A stretch of DNA of 64,000 nucleotides, taken from Streptomyces canus (GTDB lineage: Bacteria; Actinomycetota; Actinomycetes; Streptomycetales; Streptomycetaceae). The notes beneath the pieces are model-generated. The model made no database searches and was not told the DNA's origin. It worked only from the letters and a program-made list of their open reading frames with translations. A program made the translations under genes and the position numbers. The stretch is taken from NCBI RefSeq assembly GCF_001514145.1, contig NZ_KQ948665.1:336615-400614 (forward strand), in the 5' to 3' direction. This document shows positions 36,791 to 45,346 of the stretch, one piece after another (the stretch's first letter is position 1; every line of letters begins with the position of its first letter).

Positions 36791-38566
36791 TCACAGCTCC
36801 CGGAGCGCGTCCAGACGCAGCTGTACCGCGTACAGACCCTCGGGATCCCCGATGAGGAGCAGGCCCCCGGGGGTGAGCGAGAGGGCATCGCACGGCCGCA
36901 GCAGGGGCAGGACGCGCACCTCGCCGGAGAGCACGTGCCACAGGTGCAGCTCACCGTCGCTCCAGGCCACGGCGAGCACCGGACCGACCGGGGTGTCGGC
37001 CGCGGCAAGGGCGGTGACCAGATACCGACGTTGCTGTACCGGGACGGGCATCGGCTCCGCGGAGGCCGTCTCCCACAGCCGCACCGAGCCGTCCGACGCG
37101 GCACTGAAGGTGAGGGTCAGTCCGTCGGCGGTGCCGACGCAGGCGGCGGCGGTGACCGGCTGTTCGTGGACGTGGCAGGAGCGCGGAGTATCCTGATATT
37201 CGCTCAGGGACCACACGTGAACCGCGCCGCTCCGGTCGCCGACGACGGCGTACGGCCTCTGCGGGCCACCGCTGCCGAGCGCGCTGACCTGGGACTCCTC
37301 CTCGGCGAGGGCAGCCGAACCATGGTGCTCGGCGATGTGCCCGAGCACGATCGCGGCGGTCGGGTCGTCCTCGGGCACGAGCGGCAGCAGCGCGTCGGAC
37401 CGGTCGAACATCAGCACCGAGCGGGCGTCGCGCGGGGCGACGGAGCGCGGTCGTACGAAGGATGACGGGGAACCGGCACCCCCGCCGACAGCCCCGGCCG
37501 ACGCACCGCTGACCAGGTCGTAGATCCGCGGCCGCCCCGTGGCGTCGGCCGCCAGAACCCGTCGCTCCTCGCCCGGCACCAGGGCGAGCGCGATCGCCGC
37601 GAGGCCGGGCCGGGCCCACACCGCGGTCCACCAATGGCGCTCGGCGAGGGGCTGAAGGTACTCGGTCAGCGCCGGGTCCGTGCCCACGGCGGCGGTGTGC
37701 AGCAGGGCGGCCCGCTCGGCGCTGTCGGTGTGATACGCCGTCAGTTCGGGTGCGGCACGCCTCCACACCTCGCGCAGCCGCCCGGGAACGGGGATGCGTG
37801 CGTCGGCGAGAGCGGCGGTCAGCGCGGCGGCAGATCCGTGGACGAGGAAGCCGGGGTCGGTCAACAGGTCGCGTACGGCGGCCCCTTCGTCGTCAGCGCG
37901 CAGCGCCGCGTCGAGGATGTGGCGGCGGACCGCGTCGGGCGCCTGGGACCAGTCCGGCCGGTCGTCGGAGGTGTGCGGGACCGCCGCGAGGAGTTCCGGG
38001 TACGGGGCCTCGCCCGCACGCGGCGCCCCGGCGCTGTCGCCCAGGTCGACGACCTCTGCGCGGTCGGCGGTCAGCAGCCCTGATTCGCCCACCTCAACGG
38101 CCGCACGCACATGGGGGAGTGTCAGCAACGGCTCCAGCACCTCGGCGACCAGGGCCTCGGGCGCCCCCGTCGGCAGATCCGCGGGTCCCGCCCCGGCCCG
38201 GTGCAGATCGGGTACGAGGAGCAGCAAAGGCCGCCCGTCCAGGGCCACTTGGTCCAGCAGCCGGACCGGGGACAGCGGACCGTAGCCGAGCTGCCGCCCC
38301 AACTCCCAGGCGAAGCTCTCGGCTGTGAGCCCCTCCGACGGGACGGTGGCATGGACGGTGATCCCCGGCCGGTCGATCGTCCCGGCCAGGAACCAGGCGA
38401 GCAGACGGCTCTTGCCGCTGCCCTCGGCGCCCCGCACCAGGCACAGCCGGGGCCCGGCCCCGTTTCCGTCGGCCCCCCAGTCGAGCAAACGCTGCCCGAA
38501 GGGCCGTGTCTCCTCGTCGATCGGCGGCCAGGAGGTGATGTCCCAAGTGATGGCACCGACGGTCAT
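36791..38566 (-). CDS. P-loop NTPase / WD40 beta-propeller protein
   Basis: A 591-residue protein from ATG 38566, with GAGGGG 12 bases upstream; ATG 38578 abuts the site. A P-loop, RGAEGSGKSRL, lies near residue 45 and a Walker-B-like LLLLVPDLHRAG near residue 105. Helices follow, and the last 280 residues show WD40-like blades (VVGDRSGAVHVWSL, SAASDGSVRLWETA, AWSDGELHLWHVL). This resembles STAND-type NTPases with a sensor propeller. It lies 38 bases after the SUKH/deaminase-like gene on the same strand, at the end of the toxin-immunity block. A sensor or immunity-linked role is possible but unproven. Confidence 0.78.
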   Translation of the reverse strand: MTVGAITWDITSWPPIDEETRPFGQRLLDWGADGNGAGPRLCLVRGAEGSGKSRLLAWFLAGTIDRPGITVHATVPSEGLTAESFAWELGRQLGYGPLSPVRLLDQVALDGRPLLLLVPDLHRAGAGPADLPTGAPEALVAEVLEPLLTLPHVRAAVEVGESGLLTADRAEVVDLGDSAGAPRAGEAPYPELLAAVPHTSDDRPDWSQAPDAVRRHILDAALRADDEGAAVRDLLTDPGFLVHGSAAALTAALADARIPVPGRLREVWRRAAPELTAYHTDSAERAALLHTAAVGTDPALTEYLQPLAERHWWTAVWARPGLAAIALALVPGEERRVLAADATGRPRIYDLVSGASAGAVGGGAGSPSSFVRPRSVAPRDARSVLMFDRSDALLPLVPEDDPTAAIVLGHIAEHHGSAALAEEESQVSALGSGGPQRPYAVVGDRSGAVHVWSLSEYQDTPRSCHVHEQPVTAAACVGTADGLTLTFSAASDGSVRLWETASAEPMPVPVQQRRYLVTALAAADTPVGPVLAVAWSDGELHLWHVLSGEVRVLPLLRPCDALSLTPGGLLLIGDPEGLYAVQLRLDALREL

Positions 38567-38604
38567 GGCGTGCTGCATCCCCTCGTCCTGCATCCGTCTT
38601 CGCT

Positions 38605-39387
38605 CTACTGAGGCTGCCGGGCGGCCGCCTCGCGCAGCTGCCGGATGCCCTCCGCACGGGACTCCGCCATCTCCCCGTAGGGGAAGTTGTGGGTCAGCTG
38701 TGCCTCGGGGAAGACCTGCCCGAGCCACAACGAGCAGTAGTGCCCCGGCATGAAGCAGGCCTCCAACTCGGTGTGGATCCTCAGCACTTGCTCGGGCTCG
38801 ACGCCCGCGGCCCGCAGCCGGGCCCACAACCGCTCCTCCGGGTGGACAGCGATGTCGCCGGCCTGCGTGACGATCTGCTTCTCACCCCGGTCGTTCACGA
38901 TCTCGAAGGCGGTGAACCACTCCGCGCTCGCGGTGTCCCGGATGTCGTCGAGGACGAGAGGCCACCAGTGCTCGCGGCCCTCGAACGCCCGGGAATCGAG
39001 GGCCCGCAGCCGCTGCTCCAGCTCCGCGTACGCGGCGGACGCCTCCTGCGGCACATCGGTGCCGAGGATCGCGGCGAGGGACTGGTCGAGCGCGCCGAGC
39101 GACTGGGCGAACGCCTCGGGAGTCGCGTTCACGAACCTCGACTCCTCGGCCCAGTCGAGGAGTACGGCACGGACGACACCCTCGTGGTCGGCGCAGAGCT
39201 CGAACCCGCGGTCGGACCCGAGCCGCGCCCACTGCCGACACTCGTCCAGCACTACCGTACGGCCGACGGACTGGGCGAACTCCTGAAGCGGGACCGGGTC
39301 GGACTCGGCCGTCGCGAAGTACGGTCCGACGGCCAGAGGGAGGGTGATCTCTCCGATGCGCCGAATATCGCTGTCATTCATCGCCAT
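38605..39387 (-). CDS. SUKH-4-like protein fused to a deaminase-like C-terminal domain
   Basis: A 260-residue protein. Residues 1-155 look like a SUKH-4 immunity domain (ITLPLAVGPYFATAESDP, SRFVNATPEAFAQSL). Residues about 160-260 align with the C-terminal deaminase domain of the toxin at 40014-41759: IHTELEAC against YTERAPC, THNFPYG against THSIDYG, ESRAEG against ESRAQG. A possible H182-x-E184 and C211-x6-C218 are present, though the usual P before the first Cys is Ala. ATG 39387 overlaps the upstream stop (TAATG); ATG 39381 is an alternative with better spacing. It could be immunity plus an antidote-like pseudo-enzyme, or a second active deaminase. Confidence 0.78.
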   Translation of the reverse strand: MAMNDSDIRRIGEITLPLAVGPYFATAESDPVPLQEFAQSVGRTVVLDECRQWARLGSDRGFELCADHEGVVRAVLLDWAEESRFVNATPEAFAQSLGALDQSLAAILGTDVPQEASAAYAELEQRLRALDSRAFEGREHWWPLVLDDIRDTASAEWFTAFEIVNDRGEKQIVTQAGDIAVHPEERLWARLRAAGVEPEQVLRIHTELEACFMPGHYCSLWLGQVFPEAQLTHNFPYGEMAESRAEGIRQLREAAARQPQ

Positions 39388-39959
39388 TACCTCGCCTCGG
39401 GTTCGGCGACATACTCCAGGATGTCGTGCCAGCGGGAATTGGGCACCTCAAGAGCGGCCGGGTCGATTTCCCGCATCTGCTCGGTGAGGCGGGCCGCCGC
39501 TCCCTCTGGGTCGAGCGACTCCTGTTCCGACTCGAAGTCGTAATGGGGACGCTCTTTCTCCAGCAGGTACAGGAAATGGGCGAAGGAATTGAGATCCTTG
39601 TTCAACGTATAGATCTCGGACTCGTCACCGGGGAGGCAGTAAACGGTCCCGGTGACCCCGTCCAGAGCGATGTCGTCGTACGGGACCATTCCGAGGAGAA
39701 GCCAGCCCTCGGCCCCCTCGGGCAGGTTGGTCCACCGCTCGCGGAGGTCGTCGTAGCAGCCGCCGAGCGCCCTCACCTGCTCCGGAGTCCCGTCCACCAG
39801 GTCGAACCAGGGATTCGGGCGGGCCGGAATGCCGACGTCACGAAGGAAGCGCGCGCTCGGTTCGTGCTGGATGTTCGCCACCACCGCCGCCGAATACGTG
39901 GTGAGCTCTTCCGGGCCGAACTCGGACTCCAGGGTTTCCCGGTCGATGGGGGGTGTCAT
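39387..39959 (-). CDS. SUKH-4-like immunity protein
   Basis: A 190-residue acidic cytosolic protein encoded 54 bases after the toxin gene on the same strand. HEPSARFLRDVGIPA, then GTVYCLPGDE and YTLNKDLNSFAHFLYLLEK, is the SUKH-4 pattern. SUKH proteins are known immunity proteins that bind and neutralise diverse nuclease and deaminase toxins. Placement right behind the toxin supports that role here. Its stop (TAA) overlaps the next start, so it is co-translated with the SUKH/deaminase-like protein. Confidence 0.85.
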   Translation of the reverse strand: MTPPIDRETLESEFGPEELTTYSAAVVANIQHEPSARFLRDVGIPARPNPWFDLVDGTPEQVRALGGCYDDLRERWTNLPEGAEGWLLLGMVPYDDIALDGVTGTVYCLPGDESEIYTLNKDLNSFAHFLYLLEKERPHYDFESEQESLDPEGAAARLTEQMREIDPAALEVPNSRWHDILEYVAEPEAR

Positions 39960-40013
39960 CCAGTGACCTGCCTGCCTTGCGAATGAGAGGAGTGCCCGAT
40001 GTTAGCACGTACG

Positions 40014-41759
40014 CTATTTGTTCCGGTTCGCCTTGAGGCGGTCCAGATAATCCATCATTTCCGCATTGCCCTGCGCTCTGGATTCCTTTGTGTTTCCGTA
40101 ATCGATGCTGTGGGTGACGTCGACGTGTGAAAGTCTTTCCCGCATCCACGCGCTGCAGTTCGGTGCGGACGAACAGGGGGCTCGTTCCGTGTACAGCTCG
40201 GTCATACGGCCGCCCGCTCCGTCCCGTAGAACCGGGAAGCCGATCATGCGCTCGGAGTGACGGAATCCCGAACTGCGCGCGACCAGGATGAAGTCGCCGT
40301 CGTCCTGTTTGTTGCTGTTGAAGCGGGCCGCGGCGTAGTTGTTGCTCTCGAACTTGTCCTGCCCGTTCACCTGCTTGTGATTGCCGTAACTCTTGTCCGA
40401 GTGGCGGGCCAGTTGGACGGCCTGGGACAGCGGCGTGCTCCCGAGTTCCACCTGTGTCGAATTGCTGAGAGGACGCGGCCTCTCCTTGCCCTGGAGTTTG
40501 AGGTTCGGTTCGCCCGGCAGCGGTCGTCCGGCATTGTCGCCGTCGAGCTTCAGGCCGATGCGGTCGCGGTCCTCCTGGTTCAGCTTGTCGGTCCCGCCGT
40601 CCGTCCGCAGCCGCCTGAGCGTCCCGTCGTCGCCCATGAGGTACATGGGCGTCTTGCCGTCATTGCTCTTCTGGAGCTGCCTGAGGGACAGGGCGGTCTC
40701 GTCGTCGTTGTTCTTGTGACGCTTGGCCATCTTGCTCAGGCCGCTGGTCATGCTCTCGTCGAGGTGGGCCGCGGAGCGCTTGACGCCCTTTCCGATCCCC
40801 TCCATGAGCTCGTCGACCATGGGGTCGAGGAGATTGGTGAGCGGATCCTTGCCCCGGGCGCGGCCGTGCGAGGACTTCGCGCGGGTCAGCTTGCTGCCGG
40901 CCCCGTCGCGGATCTTGCCGCCCGCGCTCTTGAGCCCGTTGCCCGCGCGGTCGTAGGACTCCAGGTCCATGCTGAACTGACCGCCACCGCCACCGCCACC
41001 GCCACCGCCGCCGCTGCTCGACCCGCCGTCCCCGCCCGCTCCGGCCAGCTGCATCGAACCGCCCGCGCCCCCGCCCGCGCTGGCCAGCTGCATGCCGCCA
41101 CCCGACTTGAGGCTGTCGACGCCGTCGTCAAGGCCCTCCCGGCCCGCTTTCGCGGTCTGGCCGAGGTCGACACCGTTCTGCGTCCCCAGGGCGTTGCCGC
41201 CCAGTTGCAGGACCAGGTCACCCGCCATCGCGCCGAGAGCCTGGAATATCGGACCGGTGGCGACCTCGATGATCCGTGAGGCGATCTCCTCGCACACCTC
41301 CTGGAAGATGCGTTTCACCGCGATCCGGGTGGCCTGCGTACCCGCGATACCGCCCAGCGTCGACAGGCCCAGAGTGACCGGGGCGGCCGCGATGGCGGCC
41401 ACGATCTCCGCGGCGAGGATGCCGAGTTGGGCGATCGCCGCGATCTTCGCGCCCTCGATCAGCACGGCGACCGCGTCCAGCGCGGTCGCCGCCACTCGGC
41501 CCGCTTCGGACAGGTTGGTCAGATGCTTGCCCTTGACGAGGTCCCAGTGCTTCTCCAGCGCCTGGATCGCGAGGCCCTCGTTGCCGCCGATCAGATCGGT
41601 GATCGCCTGGTGCGCGTCCGCGGCGCCGTCCTCGATGTCGTCGGCGAACTCCCGCATGGCCTGGGCCATGTCGCGGTAGTCGTCCTCGTCGACGTTGGGC
41701 CAGCTGATGCCTATCAGGTCCAGGGCCGCATCCAGCTCGCTCGGCAGGACTACACCCAC
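40014..41759 (-). CDS. Polymorphic toxin with C-terminal deaminase domain, predicted type VII effector
   Basis: A 581-residue protein from GTG 41759, with GGGGG six bases upstream. Residues 1-190 are the helical N-terminal domain common on streptomycete polymorphic toxins (LPSELDAALDLIGISWPN, then Ala/Ile-rich helices). A linker with 12 glycines lies near residues 250-262. The end is a deaminase fold: H501-S-E503 and P528-C529-x5-C535, the zinc ligand and proton shuttle pattern of the cytidine deaminase superfamily. The substrate cannot be read from sequence; nucleic acid or nucleotides are both possible. No signal peptide, so export by the surrounding type VII system is the likely route. SUKH genes follow directly. 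Confidence 0.85.
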   Translation of the reverse strand: MGVVLPSELDAALDLIGISWPNVDEDDYRDMAQAMREFADDIEDGAADAHQAITDLIGGNEGLAIQALEKHWDLVKGKHLTNLSEAGRVAATALDAVAVLIEGAKIAAIAQLGILAAEIVAAIAAAPVTLGLSTLGGIAGTQATRIAVKRIFQEVCEEIASRIIEVATGPIFQALGAMAGDLVLQLGGNALGTQNGVDLGQTAKAGREGLDDGVDSLKSGGGMQLASAGGGAGGSMQLAGAGGDGGSSSGGGGGGGGGGGQFSMDLESYDRAGNGLKSAGGKIRDGAGSKLTRAKSSHGRARGKDPLTNLLDPMVDELMEGIGKGVKRSAAHLDESMTSGLSKMAKRHKNNDDETALSLRQLQKSNDGKTPMYLMGDDGTLRRLRTDGGTDKLNQEDRDRIGLKLDGDNAGRPLPGEPNLKLQGKERPRPLSNSTQVELGSTPLSQAVQLARHSDKSYGNHKQVNGQDKFESNNYAAARFNSNKQDDGDFILVARSSGFRHSERMIGFPVLRDGAGGRMTELYTERAPCSSAPNCSAWMRERLSHVDVTHSIDYGNTKESRAQGNAEMMDYLDRLKANRNK

Positions 41760-41963
41760 AAGGACCCCCGTTCGAAAGTTAGTTGGGGAAACGTAACTTT
41801 GATCGGATCATGAGAACAAGTTCACCCGGCGTCACATGACCTGATCCGAGGCTCAGTTGGCGCATACCTTTCCGAACGGAACCCGGGGGCACGTAAATCC
41901 GTCGCGCCTCCCGCGGGCGGGCGGCTAGCCTCCGCCCGGACGGGACCGTGAGGGGAGCGGGGC

Positions 41964-42683
41964 ATGGAGACGGGACGCGTACGGACCGACCGACTGGGCG
42001 TACTGCTTGACCAGTTCGACTGCGTCAGGGAGCGGGCGCAGATTCGGCTCGAAGGGCTCGGCGACGAGGAGTACCTCTGGGAGCCGGTCCCCGACTGCTG
42101 GTCGATCCGGCGCCGGAGCGAGGCGGTGACGCCCCGGGCGTACGGTCCCGGCGAGTGGGTCCTCGACAAGGGTGCCCCGGACATCCCCTCGGGCGAGTAC
42201 GCCGAGGTCGCCCGCCAGGCCGCCGACGGCATGAGCGTCGCCAAGATCGCCGAGGACTGGAGCGTGAGCGTCGAACGGGTCGAGGAGGTCCTCGCCCACA
42301 CCGGCCCGGTGGTACCCGACATCACGGCGGTCACGACCATCGCCTGGCGACTGGGGCATCTGCACTCCTGTTTCGCGGGCGAGTGGGAGTGGACCTTCGG
42401 CGAACGCCGCACGGATCCGCACCAGTTGGTCGACTTCACCCCCTCCGCGGCCCTGGCCCAGGAACGCTTCTGGTCCCTGCTCGACCGCTGGCGCGAAGCC
42501 GTCGGCCGGGTCACCGAGGAACAGCTCGACACGATCGGCTTCTCCCAGTACCCGTACGGCTCCGCTCCCGACGAGCCGTACATCTCCGTGCTGTGGGGGT
42601 CCAGCCTGGAACTCATCCACCACATGGCGGAGATCGCGCTGCTCCGCGACCTGTGGCAGGCACGCTTCAACGCTCGCGGGTAG
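41964..42683 (+). CDS. DinB-superfamily protein with an inserted helical segment
   Basis: A 239-residue DinB/YfiT-like protein, a four-helix-bundle family of metal-dependent enzymes, many using small thiols in actinobacteria. It shows PDCWSIRRRSE, TTIAWRLGHLHSCF and LELIHHMAEIALLRDL, the last two containing likely metal-binding His. Unlike typical relatives, about 35 residues (SGEYAEVARQAADGMSVAKI and onward) are inserted between the GPGEWVLD segment and the TTIAWRLGH helix; they look like a small helix-turn-helix. ATG 41964 follows GAGGGGAG. It is divergent from the toxin gene and probably unrelated to secretion. Confidence 0.82.
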   Translation: METGRVRTDRLGVLLDQFDCVRERAQIRLEGLGDEEYLWEPVPDCWSIRRRSEAVTPRAYGPGEWVLDKGAPDIPSGEYAEVARQAADGMSVAKIAEDWSVSVERVEEVLAHTGPVVPDITAVTTIAWRLGHLHSCFAGEWEWTFGERRTDPHQLVDFTPSAALAQERFWSLLDRWREAVGRVTEEQLDTIGFSQYPYGSAPDEPYISVLWGSSLELIHHMAEIALLRDLWQARFNARG

Positions 42684-42857
42684 ATCTGGGGCCCCGGCGC
42701 CCCGACCCGGGTCTGAAAGCCAACGAGGAAATCTCGTGGACGTTCTGTGGACGAGTCGTCCCAGGACCGGTTGACACCGACCGCCCCGCGACATCACCGA
42801 CCCACCTTTGAGAGTCTGTCGATCGTCATCGTCAACCTCATCGACAGTTGGGCGGCC

Positions 42858-43625
42858 ATGAACCACAGCAGCCAGGAATGGGCCTCGCAGGCCCAGCAAC
42901 CGGGGCAGCCGCAGTACCCACCGCAGACCCCGGACCCGTACGGGCAGGCCCACGCTCCGGCGGAGACCGTCATCGCGGTCCCCAACAAGCGGCTGCACAA
43001 GTACGACAAGGTCAAGCCGGGGGAGCAGACCGTCACCATCCGGCAGGCCGGCCCCGGCACGAACGGCGAACCGCTCGCGTACGTCCACGTCCCCCAGGAC
43101 GCCCCCAAGGGCGGGCGCCAGGCGCGGCCGCCGTTCACCGTGAGCGGCCCGAACGGCGAACCGCTCAGCTCGGTGCGGTCCGTCGGCGAGGGCGTCTACG
43201 AGGTCTACGGCGGTGACGGCGCCCCGATCGGCCGGATCACCCGGCGCGGCGGGCGGACCCTGCCCTGGCCGCGCCGCGTGCACTGGAGCGTGCAGCCCGC
43301 TCAGGGCGGCGAACCGCTGGCCGCCGAGGTCGGGACGCGCAAGGCGTGGACGGTGTTCGTGCTGATCTCCCCCCTGTACTTCGTGTGCTGGGCGGTCATG
43401 GCCGCTCAGGGAGCGATCTGGCTGCTCCTCGGTGAGAAGGACGAGGCGAAGAAGGAAGCCGCCTGGGAGATGGAGCCCCCGACGTGGACGCGGTGGCGCC
43501 CGTCAGATGGGCCGGAAACCGCCATCGAGTACCAGACGGGCCGTAAGTACCGTCTCGCGTCCTCCCGGCTGGACCACCGGCTGGCATACGCGCAGGCCGT
43601 CCTGCACGTGTGGGACCGCGCCTAG
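42858..43625 (+). CDS. Membrane protein of the type VII locus
   Basis: A 255-residue protein if started at ATG 42858 (MNHSSQEWASQAQQPGQPQYP); the frame is open from 42747 and the ribosome binding site is weak. The N-terminal 40 residues are Gln/Pro-rich. A soluble region has paired GEPL repeats (TNGEPLAYVHVP, PNGEPLSSVRSV). One or two transmembrane segments lie near residues 165-200 (AWTVFVLISPLYFVCWAVMAAQGAIWLLL), then a charged C-terminus. Not recognised. It precedes the second duplicated cassette by 111 bases. Confidence 0.7.
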   Translation: MNHSSQEWASQAQQPGQPQYPPQTPDPYGQAHAPAETVIAVPNKRLHKYDKVKPGEQTVTIRQAGPGTNGEPLAYVHVPQDAPKGGRQARPPFTVSGPNGEPLSSVRSVGEGVYEVYGGDGAPIGRITRRGGRTLPWPRRVHWSVQPAQGGEPLAAEVGTRKAWTVFVLISPLYFVCWAVMAAQGAIWLLLGEKDEAKKEAAWEMEPPTWTRWRPSDGPETAIEYQTGRKYRLASSRLDHRLAYAQAVLHVWDRA

Positions 43626-43736
43626 CATGCGCATGCCACAAGTTGGCGACAGCGAACACCGTCAGGTAGGCCCGAAGTTGCCGCTCCGATAGTCTGACCG
43701 GCGATCACTGATCACGCTACGGGGAGGCACACGGCG

Positions 43737-44024
43737 ATGGCGGATTTCCAGATCGATGTCGATCGTATGAAGACCCTGATCAACAGGCTCGACCAGGTGG
43801 ACGACCGCATGCGTGGCGCCCAGGAGCGGCTGAACAAGGTCGGTCCCAAGGGCCTGGGCACGGACGGTCTCGACAACGCCTGCGACGACTTCCAGGACGA
43901 CTGGGGCGACGGCATCAAGCGGATCGCCGACGGCGCCAAGCAGCTGCACGAGGGACTGCAGAAGACGCTCGAGGCGTACCAGTCGACCGACCAGGATTTG
44001 CAGAAGGGCTTCAGTCAGAAGTAG
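43737..44024 (+). CDS. WXG100-family small protein, cassette B
   Basis: A 95-residue helical-hairpin protein, ATG 43737 with GGGGAGG upstream. It is paralogous to the product of 34504-34818 (shared MADF start, VGPKGLG, DNACDDFQDDWGDG). The turn is DDWGDG and AYQSTDQD near the end gives YxxxD. It ends FSQK. Together with the following 417-residue protein it repeats the small/large pair arrangement of cassette A. Confidence 0.87.
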   Translation: MADFQIDVDRMKTLINRLDQVDDRMRGAQERLNKVGPKGLGTDGLDNACDDFQDDWGDGIKRIADGAKQLHEGLQKTLEAYQSTDQDLQKGFSQK

Positions 44025-44087
44025 CCCGCACCACCGCTCCGACTACTCGCACACGCACACGCATACGCACGCAACGGGGAGAAGACG

Positions 44088-45341
44088 ATGGGAATGTTCG
44101 ACGACCCCAACTGGCCCGGACTGACGTTCAATCCGGCCAAGGGCGACCTGCACACGATCGAGTCACTGGCGTACGACGTGAAGACGGTCGGCGACGAGCT
44201 CGACGAGATGCGCGAGATGCTGGTGGGCATCGGCAAGACGGACGGGATCTGGGACGGCGAGGCCGCCAAGAAGTTCCAGGAGAAGGTCGGCGAACTGCCC
44301 AAGTACCTTCAGCAGGGCCATGAATCGATGAACGCCTGCTCCAGGGCGCTCAAGGGCTGGCACGACGAACTCGAGACCATGCAGCGCCAGGCCAAGAACC
44401 TCGAGGAGCGCGCGGTCGAGGCCCGTAAGCGGCTCGACCAGAAGAACGCCGACGTCGACAAGGTCAACGTCAAGATCGAGGGCGCTCAGTTCCAGCAGCT
44501 CACCGAGCAGCAGGCCAAGGCCCTCTCGGAGGAGGCCGACTCCGCCTCGCGAGCCGCCCAGGACGCCGCCACCGACCTCAAGCTCCTCATCGAGAACGGC
44601 GAGGCGCTGCGCAAGTACTGGGAGGAACAGGCCGGAAAGGCCGAGAAGGCCATCCGCGAGGCCGCGAACAACCGGCCGCCGGACATCAGCGTCTGGGACA
44701 AGATCACGGACGGTCTGAAGGGCGCCTGGGACGGCTTCAAGAACTTCCTGATCGACAACGCGGACCTGTTCTCCACGATCTCCGCCGCGCTCGCCGCCGC
44801 CGCCATCGTCGTCAACGTCATTCCGGTCGGCGGTCAGGTCGCCTCGGCCATCCTGGGCGCGGGTTCGGTGGCGTTCGCCGGCGCGGCGATGGCCGGACAC
44901 TGGATGGGCGGCGCCCCGATGTGGAAGGTCGGCCTCGACGCGCTCGGTGTGATCCCCGGTGTCGGTGGCGCGGGCAAGGCGCTGTTCTCCGGAGGCAAGG
45001 CGCTCTTCACCGGAGCGCGGGAAGCCGGGGCGATCGCCTCCGGCGCCAGGACCATGATGAACCAGATCAAGAACCCCATGAGCACGAAGGTCATCAACTG
45101 GGGCCTCGGCAAGTTCGGCAAGGCCGTCGACCCGTCGCTCATCACCGGCGGCGTCAAGGGTTTCTCCACCGGCTTCGGCCTCGGCCACCTGCTCTCCGGC
45201 GGGGACGACGGCGGCAGCAGCCAGCCCGCGGTCTCGACCCAGCCGGCCCCGGCCACCGGTCAGCCCCGGCCCACCCCCGAGGTCACGACGATGCCGTGGC
45301 CCGCTTCGGGTGACAAGTTCCACCAGACCCTGGCGGCCTGA
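44088..45341 (+). CDS. Large WXG-domain protein, cassette B
   Basis: A 417-residue protein with GGGGAG before ATG 44088. Residues 1-95 hold GIWDGEAAKKFQEKVGELPKY, paralogous to the cassette A protein. Residues about 95-205 are a long coiled coil (KNLEERAVEARKRLDQ). A hydrophobic stretch lies near 222-275 (LFSTISAALAAAAIVVNVIP and onward), then a Gly/Ala-rich part and a short Pro-rich end. No catalytic motif seen. Predicted type VII substrate with membrane-active potential. The next gene starts five bases after the stop. Confidence 0.8.
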   Translation: MGMFDDPNWPGLTFNPAKGDLHTIESLAYDVKTVGDELDEMREMLVGIGKTDGIWDGEAAKKFQEKVGELPKYLQQGHESMNACSRALKGWHDELETMQRQAKNLEERAVEARKRLDQKNADVDKVNVKIEGAQFQQLTEQQAKALSEEADSASRAAQDAATDLKLLIENGEALRKYWEEQAGKAEKAIREAANNRPPDISVWDKITDGLKGAWDGFKNFLIDNADLFSTISAALAAAAIVVNVIPVGGQVASAILGAGSVAFAGAAMAGHWMGGAPMWKVGLDALGVIPGVGGAGKALFSGGKALFTGAREAGAIASGARTMMNQIKNPMSTKVINWGLGKFGKAVDPSLITGGVKGFSTGFGLGHLLSGGDDGGSSQPAVSTQPAPATGQPRPTPEVTTMPWPASGDKFHQTLAA

Positions 45342-45346
45342 GCATC

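Noticed and set aside
40981..41040. CCGCCACCGCCACC run that could be a microsatellite or CRISPR-like repeat
   Set aside because: It is the coding sequence of the poly-Gly linker in the toxin gene; no spacer structure is present.
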